DNA from: Micromonospora_I sp040659735
Lineage (GTDB): Bacteria; Actinomycetota; Actinomycetes; Mycobacteriales; Micromonosporaceae
Reading direction: 5' to 3'
Length of the DNA: 64,000 nt
Assembly (NCBI RefSeq): GCF_040659735.1
Contig: NZ_JBFANZ010000002.1
Location: 208,926-272,925 of the forward strand
Under the pieces are notes generated by a model. It was not told the DNA's origin. It ran no database searches and was given only the letters and a program-made list of their open reading frames with translations. Position numbers and translations under genes: made by a program. Positions 40,979-49,627 of the stretch are shown here, piece by piece (position 1 is the stretch's first letter; each line of letters begins with the position of its first letter).

Positions 40979-42244
40979 TCACCTCCCGGTGCCGGCGTAG
41001 ACGACCGCCTGCTCCGTGCCACCGAGGTCGAATGCCTCGTGCACGGCGAGCACCGCGGCGTCCAGGTCGGTGTCCCGGCAGACGACGGACACCCGGATCT
41101 CCGAGGTGGAGATCATTTCGATGTTGACCCCGGCCTCGCCGAGGGCGGCGAAGAAGCTGGCGGCCACGCCCGGGTGGGAACGCATGCCGGCGCCGATGAG
41201 CGACACCTTCCCGACGTGGTCGTCGTAGAGCAGGCCCTTGAACTTGACCGGCTCCTGGATCTTGCTGAGCGCGGCCATCGCCGTCGGCCCGTCCGCCTTG
41301 GGCAGCGTGAACGAGATGTCCGTGCGCCCGGTGCCCTCCGTCGACACGTTCTGCACGATCATGTCGATATTGATCTCGGCGCTGGCGACGGTCTCGAAGA
41401 TGCGCGCGGCCGCACCCGGCTCGTCCGGGACGCCGACGATCGTGATCTTCGCCTCGCTCCGGTCGTGAGCGACCCCGGTGATCAGTGCCTGCTCCACGGG
41501 AAGCTCCTCCATCGATCCGGTGACCATGGTGCCGGTGTTGGTCGAGTATGACGAACGGACGTGAATCGGCAGATCGGCCCGACGCGCGTATTCGACGCTC
41601 CGCAAGTGCAGCACCTTCGCGCCGCAGGCGGCCAACTCCAGCATCTCTTCGTACGTGATCTGCTTGATGTGGCGTGCGTTGGGGACGATACGCGGATCGG
41701 CGGTGAACACGCCGTCGACGTCGGTGTAGATCTCACAGACGTCGGCGCCCAACGCCGCGGCGAGCGCGACGGCGGTCGTGTCCGAGCCGCCCCGACCCAA
41801 CGTGGTGATGTCCTTGGTGTCCTGGGAGACGCCCTGGAAACCGGCGACGATCGCGATCGAGCCCTCGTCGAGCGCCCCCCGCAGGCGGCCCGGCGTCACG
41901 TCGATGATGCGGGCCCGCCCGTGCACCGAGGTGGTGAGCACACCCGCCTGCGAGCCGGTGAAGGACCGCGCCTCGTAACCCAGGTTGTGGATCGCCATGG
42001 CGAGCAGCGCCATCGAGATGCGTTCGCCGGCGGTCAGCAGCATGTCGAGTTCACGGCCCGGCGGCAGCGGGCTGACCTGATGCGCGAGATCGAGCAGTTC
42101 GTCGGTGCTGTCACCCATCGCGGACACGACGACGACCACGTCGTCGCCCCCCTTGCGGGCGGCGACGATGCGCTCGGCGACCCGCTTGATCCGCTCCGCG
42201 TCGGCGACGGAGGAGCCGCCGTACTTCTGCACCACCAGTGCCAC
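40979..42244 (-). CDS. ask: Aspartate kinase (lysine/threonine-regulated type)
   Basis: The 421-residue product phosphorylates aspartate in the first step of the aspartate pathway. It has VVQKYGGSSVADAERI, the catalytic GRGGSDTTAVALAAALGADVCEIYTDVDGV stretch in two segments, and two ACT domains (about 265-420) that bind Lys/Thr. In many actinobacteria an internal start gives a separate ACT-only beta subunit; this was not tested here. GTG 42244 has GGAG upstream. A 9-bp hairpin (42282-42306) lies in its 5' region, and TACCCT on the minus strand (42330-42325) is a likely -10. Confidence 0.96.
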   Translation of the reverse strand: MALVVQKYGGSSVADAERIKRVAERIVAARKGGDDVVVVVSAMGDSTDELLDLAHQVSPLPPGRELDMLLTAGERISMALLAMAIHNLGYEARSFTGSQAGVLTTSVHGRARIIDVTPGRLRGALDEGSIAIVAGFQGVSQDTKDITTLGRGGSDTTAVALAAALGADVCEIYTDVDGVFTADPRIVPNARHIKQITYEEMLELAACGAKVLHLRSVEYARRADLPIHVRSSYSTNTGTMVTGSMEELPVEQALITGVAHDRSEAKITIVGVPDEPGAAARIFETVASAEINIDMIVQNVSTEGTGRTDISFTLPKADGPTAMAALSKIQEPVKFKGLLYDDHVGKVSLIGAGMRSHPGVAASFFAALGEAGVNIEMISTSEIRVSVVCRDTDLDAAVLAVHEAFDLGGTEQAVVYAGTGR

Positions 42245-42447
42245 GGCGGTCCACTCCCTCCGGTCGGGCTGAGCGTGCCGACGCCGCCGGTCTGGAGCCG
42301 GCGGCGCCGATGTAAGTCCCCATCAGGGTACCGGCGGCGGACGGCGACCCCGACATCCGATCCCACGATCCGGCCCGGGGACGACACGCCGGGGCGACGC
42401 GACGGACCTGACGTATCGAAGCGCTTCTTCATACAGAGAATAGGCGG

Positions 42448-43257
42448 ATGCGCCTTCCCGCGGTCTCCCGGTATGCCGTCCGTCGCAAGCTGGTCGGCGC
42501 GCTGCTGCTCGCCGTCCCCGTCCTGCTCGCTGGCTGCGGCGGCGATTCGACCCCGTCCGGGGCGGCACCCAGCGGCAGCGCGACCGCCACCGGAGGCACG
42601 GAGGAGCGGGCGCAGCTCGCCGGGCTCGTCGCGTTGGGGCGGGACAGCAGCCTCACCGCCTTCTACACCCTGTCCGCGCCCGGGCAGCCGGACCGGACGG
42701 TCGGTGTGACCAGGGCCGTCGACGGCAGTTGGCGGATCGACATCCCCGGCGGTGCGCTCGGCGGCGACGCCGACGTCTCGGTCGCGCAGAATTCCACCGG
42801 GCTCTACCAGTGCGCCCTGCCGTCGGCGACGAACTACCTCGACCCGGCCTGCGTACGGGTCGGCGACCCGGGCGCCGCCCTGGCCAGCGGCTTTGATCCG
42901 CGCATCCAGCACGCCTTCACCGACTGGCAGGAGGTGCTCACCGATCGACAGGCCCCGATCTCTGTCTCCACCACCCCGCTCCTGCCGGGCGTCCGGGGCT
43001 CCTGCTTCTCGGTCGAGTCCACCTCCGCGTCGCTCAACCCCGCGCTCGACGTGGGGATCTACTGCTACGAGGCCGCCGGGACGCTGACCGGTGCGAAGCT
43101 GGGGTTCGGCTCGTTGGTGCTGGCCGGGCCGCCGACCGCCGCCCCGCCCACGGTCACGCTGCCGGCTCCGGTCGTCGATCGCGAGCCGCTCAATGTCGCC
43201 GCACCGGCGCCGGCCACGGAACCGACGACGACGCCCACCAGCCGATCCGTGGGCTGA
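42448..43257 (+). CDS. Lipoprotein of unknown function
   Basis: The 269-residue product has a basic N-terminus and a lipobox (VLLAGCGG, Cys31), so it is anchored on the outer side of the membrane. It continues with a Ser/Thr/Gly linker and a globular region with several Cys. A Pro/Ala/Thr-rich C-terminus (APAPATEPTTTPTSRSVG) ends it. No known family is recognised. It is divergent from ask with 203 bp between, and 84 bp precede the nitroreductase gene. Confidence 0.75.
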   Translation: MRLPAVSRYAVRRKLVGALLLAVPVLLAGCGGDSTPSGAAPSGSATATGGTEERAQLAGLVALGRDSSLTAFYTLSAPGQPDRTVGVTRAVDGSWRIDIPGGALGGDADVSVAQNSTGLYQCALPSATNYLDPACVRVGDPGAALASGFDPRIQHAFTDWQEVLTDRQAPISVSTTPLLPGVRGSCFSVESTSASLNPALDVGIYCYEAAGTLTGAKLGFGSLVLAGPPTAAPPTVTLPAPVVDREPLNVAAPAPATEPTTTPTSRSVG

Positions 43258-43341
43258 ACCCGCTCACGTGCCGGATTCGAGCCGACACGCCCGGTAGCCC
43301 TCGATTGGGCGATCCTCTGTGGAATGCGGCACACTGCGGCC

Positions 43342-43887
43342 ATGGCCGAGCTACACCCGCTGCTCGCGGAGCGGTGGAGCCCCCGCGCTTTCGACCCGTA
43401 CGCCCGCGTCTCGGACGCCGACCTGACGTCGCTGCTGGAGGCGGCGCGGTGGGCCCCGTCGGCGGCGAACACGCAACCGTGGCGGTTCGTCGTCGGCCGG
43501 CGGGACGACGAGACGCACAAGCGCATCTTCGTCAATCTCTCGCCGGGTAACCAGCGGTGGGCCGGCAGCGCGGCGCTACTGGTGATGGGTGCGCACGCGA
43601 CGGCGAGCCGGACCGGCGCTCCGCTGACCCACGCGGCGTACGACCTCGGTCAGGCGGTGGCGCACTTCTCGCTCCAGGCCGCCGCGCTCGGCCTGCACGT
43701 CCACCAGATGGCCGGCTTCGACGCCGCCGGGCTCCGCTCCGATCTGGAACTGCCCGATGCCGTGAACCCGCACGTCGTGGCCGCCGTCGGACGCCTCGGC
43801 GACCCGGCGTTCCTTCCCGAGGACCTGCGGCTGCGGGAAACGGGACTGCGCCGGCGGCACCCTCTGACCGACCTGCTGCTGAACTAG
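43342..43887 (+). CDS. Nitroreductase-family flavoprotein
   Basis: The 181-residue product from ATG 43342 has ERWSPRAFDP, LLEAARWAPSAANTQPWRFVV for FMN binding, and HFSLQAAALGLHVHQMAGFD with the C-terminal half of the fold. Such proteins reduce nitro compounds, quinones or similar acceptors with NAD(P)H. CACACT 6 nt upstream of the ATG may be a leaderless promoter. The ATG six codons earlier (43324) is less likely. It converges with the DoxX gene 16 bp away. Confidence 0.88.
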   Translation: MAELHPLLAERWSPRAFDPYARVSDADLTSLLEAARWAPSAANTQPWRFVVGRRDDETHKRIFVNLSPGNQRWAGSAALLVMGAHATASRTGAPLTHAAYDLGQAVAHFSLQAAALGLHVHQMAGFDAAGLRSDLELPDAVNPHVVAAVGRLGDPAFLPEDLRLRETGLRRRHPLTDLLLN

Positions 43888-43903
43888 GCGTGTTTCGCCT
43901 GTC

Positions 43904-44911
43904 CTAACGGAGCACGGGCAACGTCCGGACCACCGCGCTGCGCCGCCACCATGGCGCGAGGCTGTAGCGCAGGCCGGCTCCGCTCACCGTGATGCAGATG
44001 AGGACGAGCGCGGCGAGGAGGCGCTCATCGAAGACCGGGTTGCCGGCGAGCGGCAACGCCGCCATCCACGTGAGGACCAGCAGAACGGTTCCCGTGGTCG
44101 CGGCGATGATCATCCCGACGCCCAGCAGCAGTCCGAGCCCGATCACGGCGAGCGCGATCATGAAAGCCCAGTCGACCCAGGCCCGGCCGACCAGTTTGCC
44201 GAACACGTCGACGAACGGGCCGTCCACCGCGGCGAGAAATCCGCTGGTCGGCGACGTTCCGGTGCGCCATGCGCCGACAGCGGGCGTGGGGGCGTCCAGC
44301 CCGAAGAGTTTGTCGAAGAACGTCCACAGGAAGGCCAGGCCGAACATGACCCGGGTCAGCGCCCAGAGCAGTTGGCCCGGCGCGCTGCCGGCCTGCTCGA
44401 CGCCGGTGGCGCGGGCGGCGGCTGCCGCTTCGGCCGCCCGACGCTCGGCGCGGGTGATCGGCGATACCCCGCTCGGCCGGTTCCAGGACGGCTCCTGCGG
44501 GCCCGTCCGGGTTGTCGACGGGCTTAGGGGCGCCTCGTCGTACGGAGGATCGAGTTCCGGTTCGACGTCGAGCGGAAGGTCGATGTCGAAGGCCTGCTCG
44601 GCGACGACCGCATCGTCCGGGTCGGCTACGGGAGCCAGCTCGGGTACGTGAGCCGGCTCGGGTGCGGAAGCCGGCTCGGGTGTCGTGACCGGTGGCGGCG
44701 CGAGGACCAGCTCCGGTCTGCGGTTGGGCACGAGTGTCCGCACCGGAGCGGAAACGGGCGCGAAGGTGGGCTGCGAATCGTGGTCGGCCGCGGGCGGTTC
44801 CGGCCACGCCGGGACGGCTTCCAACTGTGGCCGTCGGAAGATCTCCGTCGCCGCCTCACCGACCTCTCGCTCGCCGGTCCGCACCGCGCCACCAGCTGTG
44901 GCCTCGCCCAT
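43904..44911 (-). CDS. DoxX-like membrane protein with repetitive N-terminal region
   Basis: The 335-residue product has an acidic Pro/Glu/Ala-rich cytoplasmic half with PEP/PAH-type repeats (about 45-125). A C-terminal DoxX-like four-helix domain follows (LLWALTRVMFGLAFLWTFFD, WVDWAFMIALAVIGLGLLL, MIIAATTGTVLLVLTWMAAL, LLAALVLICITVSG). DoxX proteins belong to respiratory or thiosulfate-linked membrane complexes, but many have unknown roles. ATG 44911 is chosen because GGGAGG lies 6 nt upstream; GTG 44932 is the alternative. Its long N-terminal region is unusual for the family. Confidence 0.8.
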   Translation of the reverse strand: MGEATAGGAVRTGEREVGEAATEIFRRPQLEAVPAWPEPPAADHDSQPTFAPVSAPVRTLVPNRRPELVLAPPPVTTPEPASAPEPAHVPELAPVADPDDAVVAEQAFDIDLPLDVEPELDPPYDEAPLSPSTTRTGPQEPSWNRPSGVSPITRAERRAAEAAAAARATGVEQAGSAPGQLLWALTRVMFGLAFLWTFFDKLFGLDAPTPAVGAWRTGTSPTSGFLAAVDGPFVDVFGKLVGRAWVDWAFMIALAVIGLGLLLGVGMIIAATTGTVLLVLTWMAALPLAGNPVFDERLLAALVLICITVSGAGLRYSLAPWWRRSAVVRTLPVLR

Positions 44912-45069
44912 CCCCGCCTCCCCGTGGGGCACAAATCGCCCATATGCACGTTACCCTCAGATTCGGTTCGACGCGCCGAAATCACTCGAACACGTAAGGT
45001 GAAATTGGGGAGTGGTCATGAGCCGTCCGCACCATGGCTGCGAGCTTCGTCTCAGAGTCCGGGCTTGGC

Positions 45070-45098
45070 TTGGACGAGCCATATTGATCACGTAGGGT
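45070..45098 (+). promoter_or_regulatory. leuA leader promoter
   Basis: TTGGAC (45070-45075) and TAGGGT (45093-45098) are exactly 17 bp apart. The leader peptide ATG follows 10 nt after the -10 box, leaving a 5' end of only about 4-5 nt. Confidence 0.75.
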
Positions 45099-45108
45099 GA
45101 CGGAAGTC

Positions 45109-45177
45109 ATGTGGCAGGTACTCCTTCTTCGTCGCCGCGACGAGGCCCATCCGGCCGGCACCTCGTCGCGGAGTTGA
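45109..45177 (+). CDS. leuA leader peptide
   Basis: ATG 45109 opens a 22-residue frame that starts MWQVLLLRRR, with Leu codons CTC CTT CTT in a row. CTT is otherwise rare in this GC-rich sequence, so stalling would be sensitive to charged tRNA-Leu. The frame ends TGA 45175-45177 inside the hairpin region. Leucine-rich leader peptides before leuA are known in actinobacteria. Evidence is sequence only. Confidence 0.75.
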   Translation: MWQVLLLRRRDEAHPAGTSSRS

Positions 45178-45274
45178 CGTACGCCGCCTTGCCATTCCCG
45201 ATCGATCGCCCGTCGCGCTTCCGCGCTCCCGATCGAACGTCTGCCTCCCGCCCGACCTCGTCGCCCGCGGCGAC
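45135..45274 (+). promoter_or_regulatory. leuA attenuator region with competing hairpins
   Basis: CCGCGACGAGG (45135-45145, over the leader Arg codons) pairs perfectly with CCTCGTCGCGG (45161-45171). The nine bases CCTCGTCGC recur at 45256-45264, so the same left arm can pair with either copy. The second copy overlaps a GTCGCC-CGC-GGCGAC hairpin (45260-45274) 29 bp before the leuA ATG. Mutually exclusive folds coupled to the leader peptide are the expected attenuation design. No T-box sequence is seen. Confidence 0.6.
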
Positions 45275-45303
45275 CCCGTCACATGACCCAGGAGTTTTCT
45301 GAC

Positions 45304-47055
45304 ATGTCCGATGCAGCCGGCACCACCGACGCCGATTCCATCGCCCGGCAGCAGCCGAGCCGCATGCCGTACCAGCGCTACCAGCCGTACCACCACCAGT
45401 TCTCCGTCGATCTGCCCGACCGGCAGTGGCCGGGCCGCCGGGTCGAGGCCGCCCCGCGCTGGTGCGCGGTGGACCTGCGCGACGGCAACCAGGCGCTGAT
45501 CGACCCCATGTCGCCCGAGCGCAAGCGCCGGATGTTCAACCTGCTGGTGCAGATGGGCTACAAGGAGATCGAGGTCGGCTTCCCCTCCGCCAGCCAGACC
45601 GACTTCGACTTCGTCCGGCAGCTCATCGAGCAGGACCTGATCCCCGACGACGTCACGATCCAGGTGCTCACCCAGTGCCGCGAGCACCTGATCGAGCGCA
45701 CCTTCGAGTCGCTGCGCGGCGCCAAGCGCGCGATCGTGCACTTCTACAACTCGACGTCCACGCTGCAGCGTCGGGTGGTCTTCGGCCTCGACCGGGACGG
45801 GATCAAGGACATCGCCACCCAGGGCGCGCGGCTGTGCCAGAAGTACGCGGAGATCCACACGCCCGACACCCAGATCTACTACGAGTACTCGCCCGAGTCC
45901 TACACCGGCACGGAGCTGGAGTACGCGCTCGAGGTCTGCAGCGCCGTCATCGACGTGATCGACCCGACGCCGGACCGTCCCCTGATCATCAACCTGCCGG
46001 CGACGGTCGAGATGGCCATGCCGAACGTCTACGCCGACTCGATCGAGTGGATGCACCGACGGCTGCCCCGGCGCGACAGCGTGATCCTGTCGCTGCACCC
46101 GCACAACGACCGCGGCACCGGCGTGGCCGCCGCCGAGCTGGGCCTGCTGGCCGGCGCGGACCGCGTCGAGGGGTGCCTGTTCGGCAACGGGGAGCGCACC
46201 GGCAACGTCGACCTGGTGACGCTGGGACTCAACCTCTTCTCGCAGGGTGTCGACCCGAGGATCGACTTCTCGCAGATCGACGAGGTCAAGCGGACGGTCG
46301 AATACTGCAACCAGCTTCCGGTGCACGAGCGCCACCCGTACGCCGGCGACCTCGTGTACACCGCCTTCTCGGGGTCGCACCAGGATGCGATCAAGAAGGG
46401 GCTCGACGCGCTGGCCGCTGACGCGCTGGCCGCGGGCGTCCCGGTCGACAGCTACACCTGGGGCGTGCCCTACCTGCCGATCGACCCGAAGGACCTGGGC
46501 CGCACCTACGAGGCGGTCATCCGGGTCAACTCGCAGTCCGGCAAGGGTGGCGTCGCGTACATCATGAAGTCCGAGCACCACCTCGACCTGCCGCGACGGC
46601 TGCAGATCGAGTTCTCCGGCGTGGTGCAGCAGTTCACGGACGACGAGGGCGGCGAGGTCGAGCCGCAGCGGATGTGGGAGATCTTCGCGAGCCAGTATCT
46701 GATCGACCACCAGGAGTCGCCGAAGGTCGCGCTGGGCGGCTACAGCACGGCGACCGTCGACGGCAAGGTCGAGATCGACGCGGTGGTCCGGGCCGGCGCC
46801 GAGGAGCGGTCGCTGGTCGCGATCGGCAACGGCCCAATCGACGCGTACGTGAACGCGCTGCAGGCGCTCAACATCCGGGTACGGCTGCTCGACTACGCCG
46901 AGCACGCGATGTCCTCCGGTGGTGACGCGCAGGCGGCGGCGTACGTGGAGTGCGAGGTGGACGGCCGTACGGTCTGGGGCGTCGGTCTCGACCCGAACAT
47001 CGTGACCGCCTCGGTGAAGGCCGTGACGAGCGCCGTCAACCGCGCGCACGCCTGA
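45304..47055 (+). CDS. leuA: 2-isopropylmalate synthase
   Basis: LeuA condenses acetyl-CoA with 2-oxoisovalerate, the first step of leucine synthesis. The 583-residue product has the catalytic DRE-TIM barrel motifs (WCAVDLRDGNQALIDPM, GFPSASQTDFDF, HPHNDRGTGVAAAELGL with metal His residues, GCLFGNGERTGNVDL). A C-terminal regulatory domain senses leucine. ATG 45304 has AGGAG 11 nt upstream; ATG 45283 is the in-frame alternative without a ribosome site. It lies behind a leader peptide and attenuator and diverges from the DoxX gene. The 3' end is followed by a palindromic repeat. Confidence 0.96.
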   Translation: MSDAAGTTDADSIARQQPSRMPYQRYQPYHHQFSVDLPDRQWPGRRVEAAPRWCAVDLRDGNQALIDPMSPERKRRMFNLLVQMGYKEIEVGFPSASQTDFDFVRQLIEQDLIPDDVTIQVLTQCREHLIERTFESLRGAKRAIVHFYNSTSTLQRRVVFGLDRDGIKDIATQGARLCQKYAEIHTPDTQIYYEYSPESYTGTELEYALEVCSAVIDVIDPTPDRPLIINLPATVEMAMPNVYADSIEWMHRRLPRRDSVILSLHPHNDRGTGVAAAELGLLAGADRVEGCLFGNGERTGNVDLVTLGLNLFSQGVDPRIDFSQIDEVKRTVEYCNQLPVHERHPYAGDLVYTAFSGSHQDAIKKGLDALAADALAAGVPVDSYTWGVPYLPIDPKDLGRTYEAVIRVNSQSGKGGVAYIMKSEHHLDLPRRLQIEFSGVVQQFTDDEGGEVEPQRMWEIFASQYLIDHQESPKVALGGYSTATVDGKVEIDAVVRAGAEERSLVAIGNGPIDAYVNALQALNIRVRLLDYAEHAMSSGGDAQAAAYVECEVDGRTVWGVGLDPNIVTASVKAVTSAVNRAHA

Positions 47056-47067
47056 GCGTAGGACTTC

Positions 47068-47131
47068 CGCGTCGATCAAGGGCAGGTTCACCCGATCAGA
47101 GATCGGACCACGTGGACATGCCCTTGATCGA
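47068..47131. repeat. Dispersed palindromic repeat copy 1 (CGTCGATCAAGGGCA)
   Basis: CGTCGATCAAGGGCA (47068-47082) is the perfect reverse complement of TGCCCTTGATCGACG (47117-47131), giving 15-bp arms and a 34-nt loop. It lies between the convergent leuA and MFS genes, where it may also act as a terminator. The same arm sequence recurs at 63094-63107. Confidence 0.8.
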
Positions 47132-47145
47132 CGGGAAGGGTGGGT

Positions 47146-48552
47146 TCATGCGTGGGGGCGGCGGAGGAAGGCGGCCAGGGCGGCGCCGGCCAGCATCAGC
47201 GCGGCGCACCAGAGCATCGCCGCCCGGAACGCGGCGGTGAGCGCGGCCGGCATCCGGTAGGCCTCGCCGGAGAGCCCGACCAGCAACGGCAGCGCCGCCA
47301 CGGCCAGCAGTCCGCCCGTGCGGGCGGCGGCGTTGTTGAAGCCGCTCGCCACGCCACTGAATCGGTCCTCGACCGCACCGAGCACCGACGCGGTGAGCGG
47401 CGCCACCACCATCGTCATGCCGAGTCCGAAGAGCAGTACGCCGGGAAAGACCTCGGTCCAGTATTCGGCGCGGGGGCCGATCGACCGCAGCACCAGCACG
47501 CCGGCTGCCGCGATCAACGGCCCGATCATCAGGGGCAGGCGGGGACCGATCCGGGTGGCCAGGGCTCCGGCGCTGGGTGAGCCTGCGGCGAGCAGGATCG
47601 TGATCGGCAGCGTGGCGAGGCCCGTCTGCAACGCCGAATAGTGGGCGACCGTCTGGAGCTGGACCGAGAGAAAGAAGAGATGACCGCCGAGCGCGGCGTA
47701 GATCGCGACCGTGTAGAGGTTGAGCACGCCGAAGATCCGTTGCGAGAAGAGCGACGGCGGCAGCATCGCGGCGGCGCCGCGACGGCGCTCGACGAGCACG
47801 AAGAGGCCGGTGGCAACGATCCCGACGAGGATCGCGGCGATCACCGACCAGGAGCCGATGCCGCGGGCGGGCGCCTCGATCAGCGCGTACGCCACGCCGG
47901 CCAGCCCCAGCGCGCCGAGCAGCGCGCCGGCCAGGTCGAAGCGCGGCCGCTCCGGCGCGGGGGCGCGGCTTTCCGGGACCCAGCGCAGCGCGGCCAGCAG
48001 GACGAGCACCCCCAGGGGGACGTTCATGAAGAAGATCCACCGCCAGGACAGGGCGTCGATCAGCCAGCCTCCGATGAAAGGGCCGACGGCGGTGGAGACG
48101 CCGGAGAGGCCGGACCAGACGCCGATGGCCCGTCCCCGGTCGTCGGGGTGAAAGCTGGCACGCAGCACGGAGAGCGACCCCGGCGTCAGCAGCGCGGCGC
48201 CGATCCCCTGCACGAACCGCGCGACGACCAGCAGTTCGACGCTCCGGGTCAGGCCGCAGACGGCGGAGGCGGCGGTGAACCACACGACGCCGAGGACGAA
48301 GAGTTTCCGCCGCCCGTAGCGGTCACCGAGCGCCCCGCCGAGCAGCACGAACGCGGCGAGGGTGAGCAGGTATCCGTCGACCGTCCACTGGAGACCCGCA
48401 GTGGTGGCGTCGAGGTCGGTGCCGAGCTGCGGCAGGGCGACGTTGACGACCGTGGCGTCGAGGAACGCCATGCCGGAGGCGAGGATGGTGGCGACCATCG
48501 CGCCGCGTCCGGCCGGAGAGCTCAGGCGCAGGGTCGCCGGGGGCTGGGTCAT
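47146..48552 (-). CDS. MFS drug exporter, DHA2 (EmrB/QacA) type
   Basis: The 468-residue product has about 14 predicted membrane helices and the DHA2 motifs GMAFLDATVVNVALPQLGTDL, WTVDGYLLTLAAFVLLGG, GDRYGRRKLF (motif A) and RFVQGIGAALLTPGSLSVL (motif C-type). These proton-driven exporters move drugs or lipophilic cations. ATG 48552 is taken; TTG 48561 in frame is also possible. The substrate cannot be told from sequence. It is divergent from the HNH nuclease gene by 99 bp. Confidence 0.9.
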   Translation of the reverse strand: MTQPPATLRLSSPAGRGAMVATILASGMAFLDATVVNVALPQLGTDLDATTAGLQWTVDGYLLTLAAFVLLGGALGDRYGRRKLFVLGVVWFTAASAVCGLTRSVELLVVARFVQGIGAALLTPGSLSVLRASFHPDDRGRAIGVWSGLSGVSTAVGPFIGGWLIDALSWRWIFFMNVPLGVLVLLAALRWVPESRAPAPERPRFDLAGALLGALGLAGVAYALIEAPARGIGSWSVIAAILVGIVATGLFVLVERRRGAAAMLPPSLFSQRIFGVLNLYTVAIYAALGGHLFFLSVQLQTVAHYSALQTGLATLPITILLAAGSPSAGALATRIGPRLPLMIGPLIAAAGVLVLRSIGPRAEYWTEVFPGVLLFGLGMTMVVAPLTASVLGAVEDRFSGVASGFNNAAARTGGLLAVAALPLLVGLSGEAYRMPAALTAAFRAAMLWCAALMLAGAALAAFLRRPHA

Positions 48553-48651
48553 GTGGTCCAATCTGCCGTGCCAAATATTGTGTTAGTCGCAAATCGCCGA
48601 AACCGCCATCGTTTCCCCCGCTCGGCGTCGTACACCCCGCAAGCTTGTCTG

Positions 48652-49320
48652 GTGGACACGCTCCCTACGCGGTCGAAGACCTGGCGCGGCGCGGTGGCGG
48701 CGCTCGTCGCGGCCCTGACCCTCGGCGGCGCCACGGCCTGCACCGCACCTGACGACCCCGCGACCGCACCGTCGTCGAACGGCGAATCGCCGAAGCTGCT
48801 CGGGCAGCTCACCGTGGCCAGCGCCGGCTCGATGAAGGGGTACAGCCGGGACCGGTTCCCGCACTGGCGGGACACTGGCAAGAACTGCGACGTGCGGGAC
48901 ACCGTACTGCAGCGCGACGGGGAGGACGTGAAGCTCAGCGGCTGCAACGTGGTCGGCGGGCGCTGGTCGAGCGTCTACGACAACCGCACCTTCTCCGACC
49001 CGTCCCAGGTGGACATCGACCACATGGTGCCGCTCGCGAACGCCTGGCGGTCGGGTGCCGCCGACTGGGACGACAATCGGCGCGGCGAGTTCGCCAACGA
49101 CCTCACCCGGCCCCAGCTGATCGCGGTTTCGGCGAGCTCCAACCGGGCAAAGGGTGATCAGGATCCCTCGCAGTGGAAGCCGGCGAACCGCGACTACTGG
49201 TGCACGTACGCAGAGGACTGGATCGCGGTGAAGCACTTCTGGCGGTTGTCGGTCACGACCGCGGAGAAGGCCACCCTCACGGACATGTTGGAGAGCTGCT
49301 CATGGGCGAAGAAGCCGTAG
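48652..49320 (+). CDS. Secreted HNH endonuclease-family protein (DUF1524/GmrSD-like)
   Basis: The 222-residue product has a signal sequence ending GGATAC that could be a weak lipobox. The nuclease core is QVDIDHMVPLANAWRSGAADWD with the DHxxPL motif, followed by SASSNRAKGDQDPSQW and a C-terminal WCTYAEDWIAVKHFW. This is the HNH subtype of secreted actinobacterial nucleases. Cys residues could pair outside the cell. GTG 48652 is the chosen start; longer frames upstream lie over the MFS gene and are shadows. The next small gene overlaps its end by 19 bp. Confidence 0.85.
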   Translation: MDTLPTRSKTWRGAVAALVAALTLGGATACTAPDDPATAPSSNGESPKLLGQLTVASAGSMKGYSRDRFPHWRDTGKNCDVRDTVLQRDGEDVKLSGCNVVGGRWSSVYDNRTFSDPSQVDIDHMVPLANAWRSGAADWDDNRRGEFANDLTRPQLIAVSASSNRAKGDQDPSQWKPANRDYWCTYAEDWIAVKHFWRLSVTTAEKATLTDMLESCSWAKKP

Positions 49321-49586
49321 CGGAGCAAGTCGCCACCGCCGACAGCCGCACCACGGACATCGTGCCCGGACCGGGGGGCGTGATGACGGACGAGGTCGGG
49401 GTGGTGACGGGCGAGCTGACCCTGCGCACCGAGTTCTCCGACGGTCAGGTCACGCTGCGGGTGCAGTACAAGGACGCGGACGAGTGGTACGTGGTGACCG
49501 GCGGGCGCGCTCCGCTCGCCGACCCCGCTGATCTCGCGGGCGTGCACACGATCGCGGTCGGCCTGCTGCACCGCCCCGAGGGATAG
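49302..49586 (+). CDS. Small conserved-looking protein of unknown function
   Basis: The 94-residue product from ATG 49302 (GGAGAG upstream) contains GVVTGELTLRTEFSDGQVTL, RVQYKDADEWYVVTGG and a C-terminal VHTIAVGLLH. It is acidic and rich in beta-type residues, with no signal or membrane helix. ATG 49383 with a G-rich ribosome site could be the real start (67 residues). It overlaps the nuclease gene and may simply be co-transcribed; there is no toxin-antitoxin evidence. The function is unknown. Confidence 0.65.
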   Translation: MGEEAVAEQVATADSRTTDIVPGPGGVMTDEVGVVTGELTLRTEFSDGQVTLRVQYKDADEWYVVTGGRAPLADPADLAGVHTIAVGLLHRPEG

Positions 49587-49622
49587 GACAGGGCCCATTC
49601 CCGCGGGAATGGGCCCTGTCCT
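49585..49622. terminator. Bidirectional terminator
   Basis: An 18-bp perfect inverted repeat (AGGACAGGGCCCATTCCC and its complement around GC) separates the convergent small gene and the ABC transporter operon. Confidence 0.9.
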
Positions 49623-49627
49623 AGCAC

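Noticed and set aside
45000..45303. T-box riboswitch before leuA
   Set aside because: No conserved T-box sequence or specifier stem; the leader-peptide design explains the region better.
49302..49586. Immunity or antitoxin partner of the HNH nuclease
   Set aside because: The nuclease is secreted and single; the small protein shows no antitoxin motif and overlap alone is not enough.
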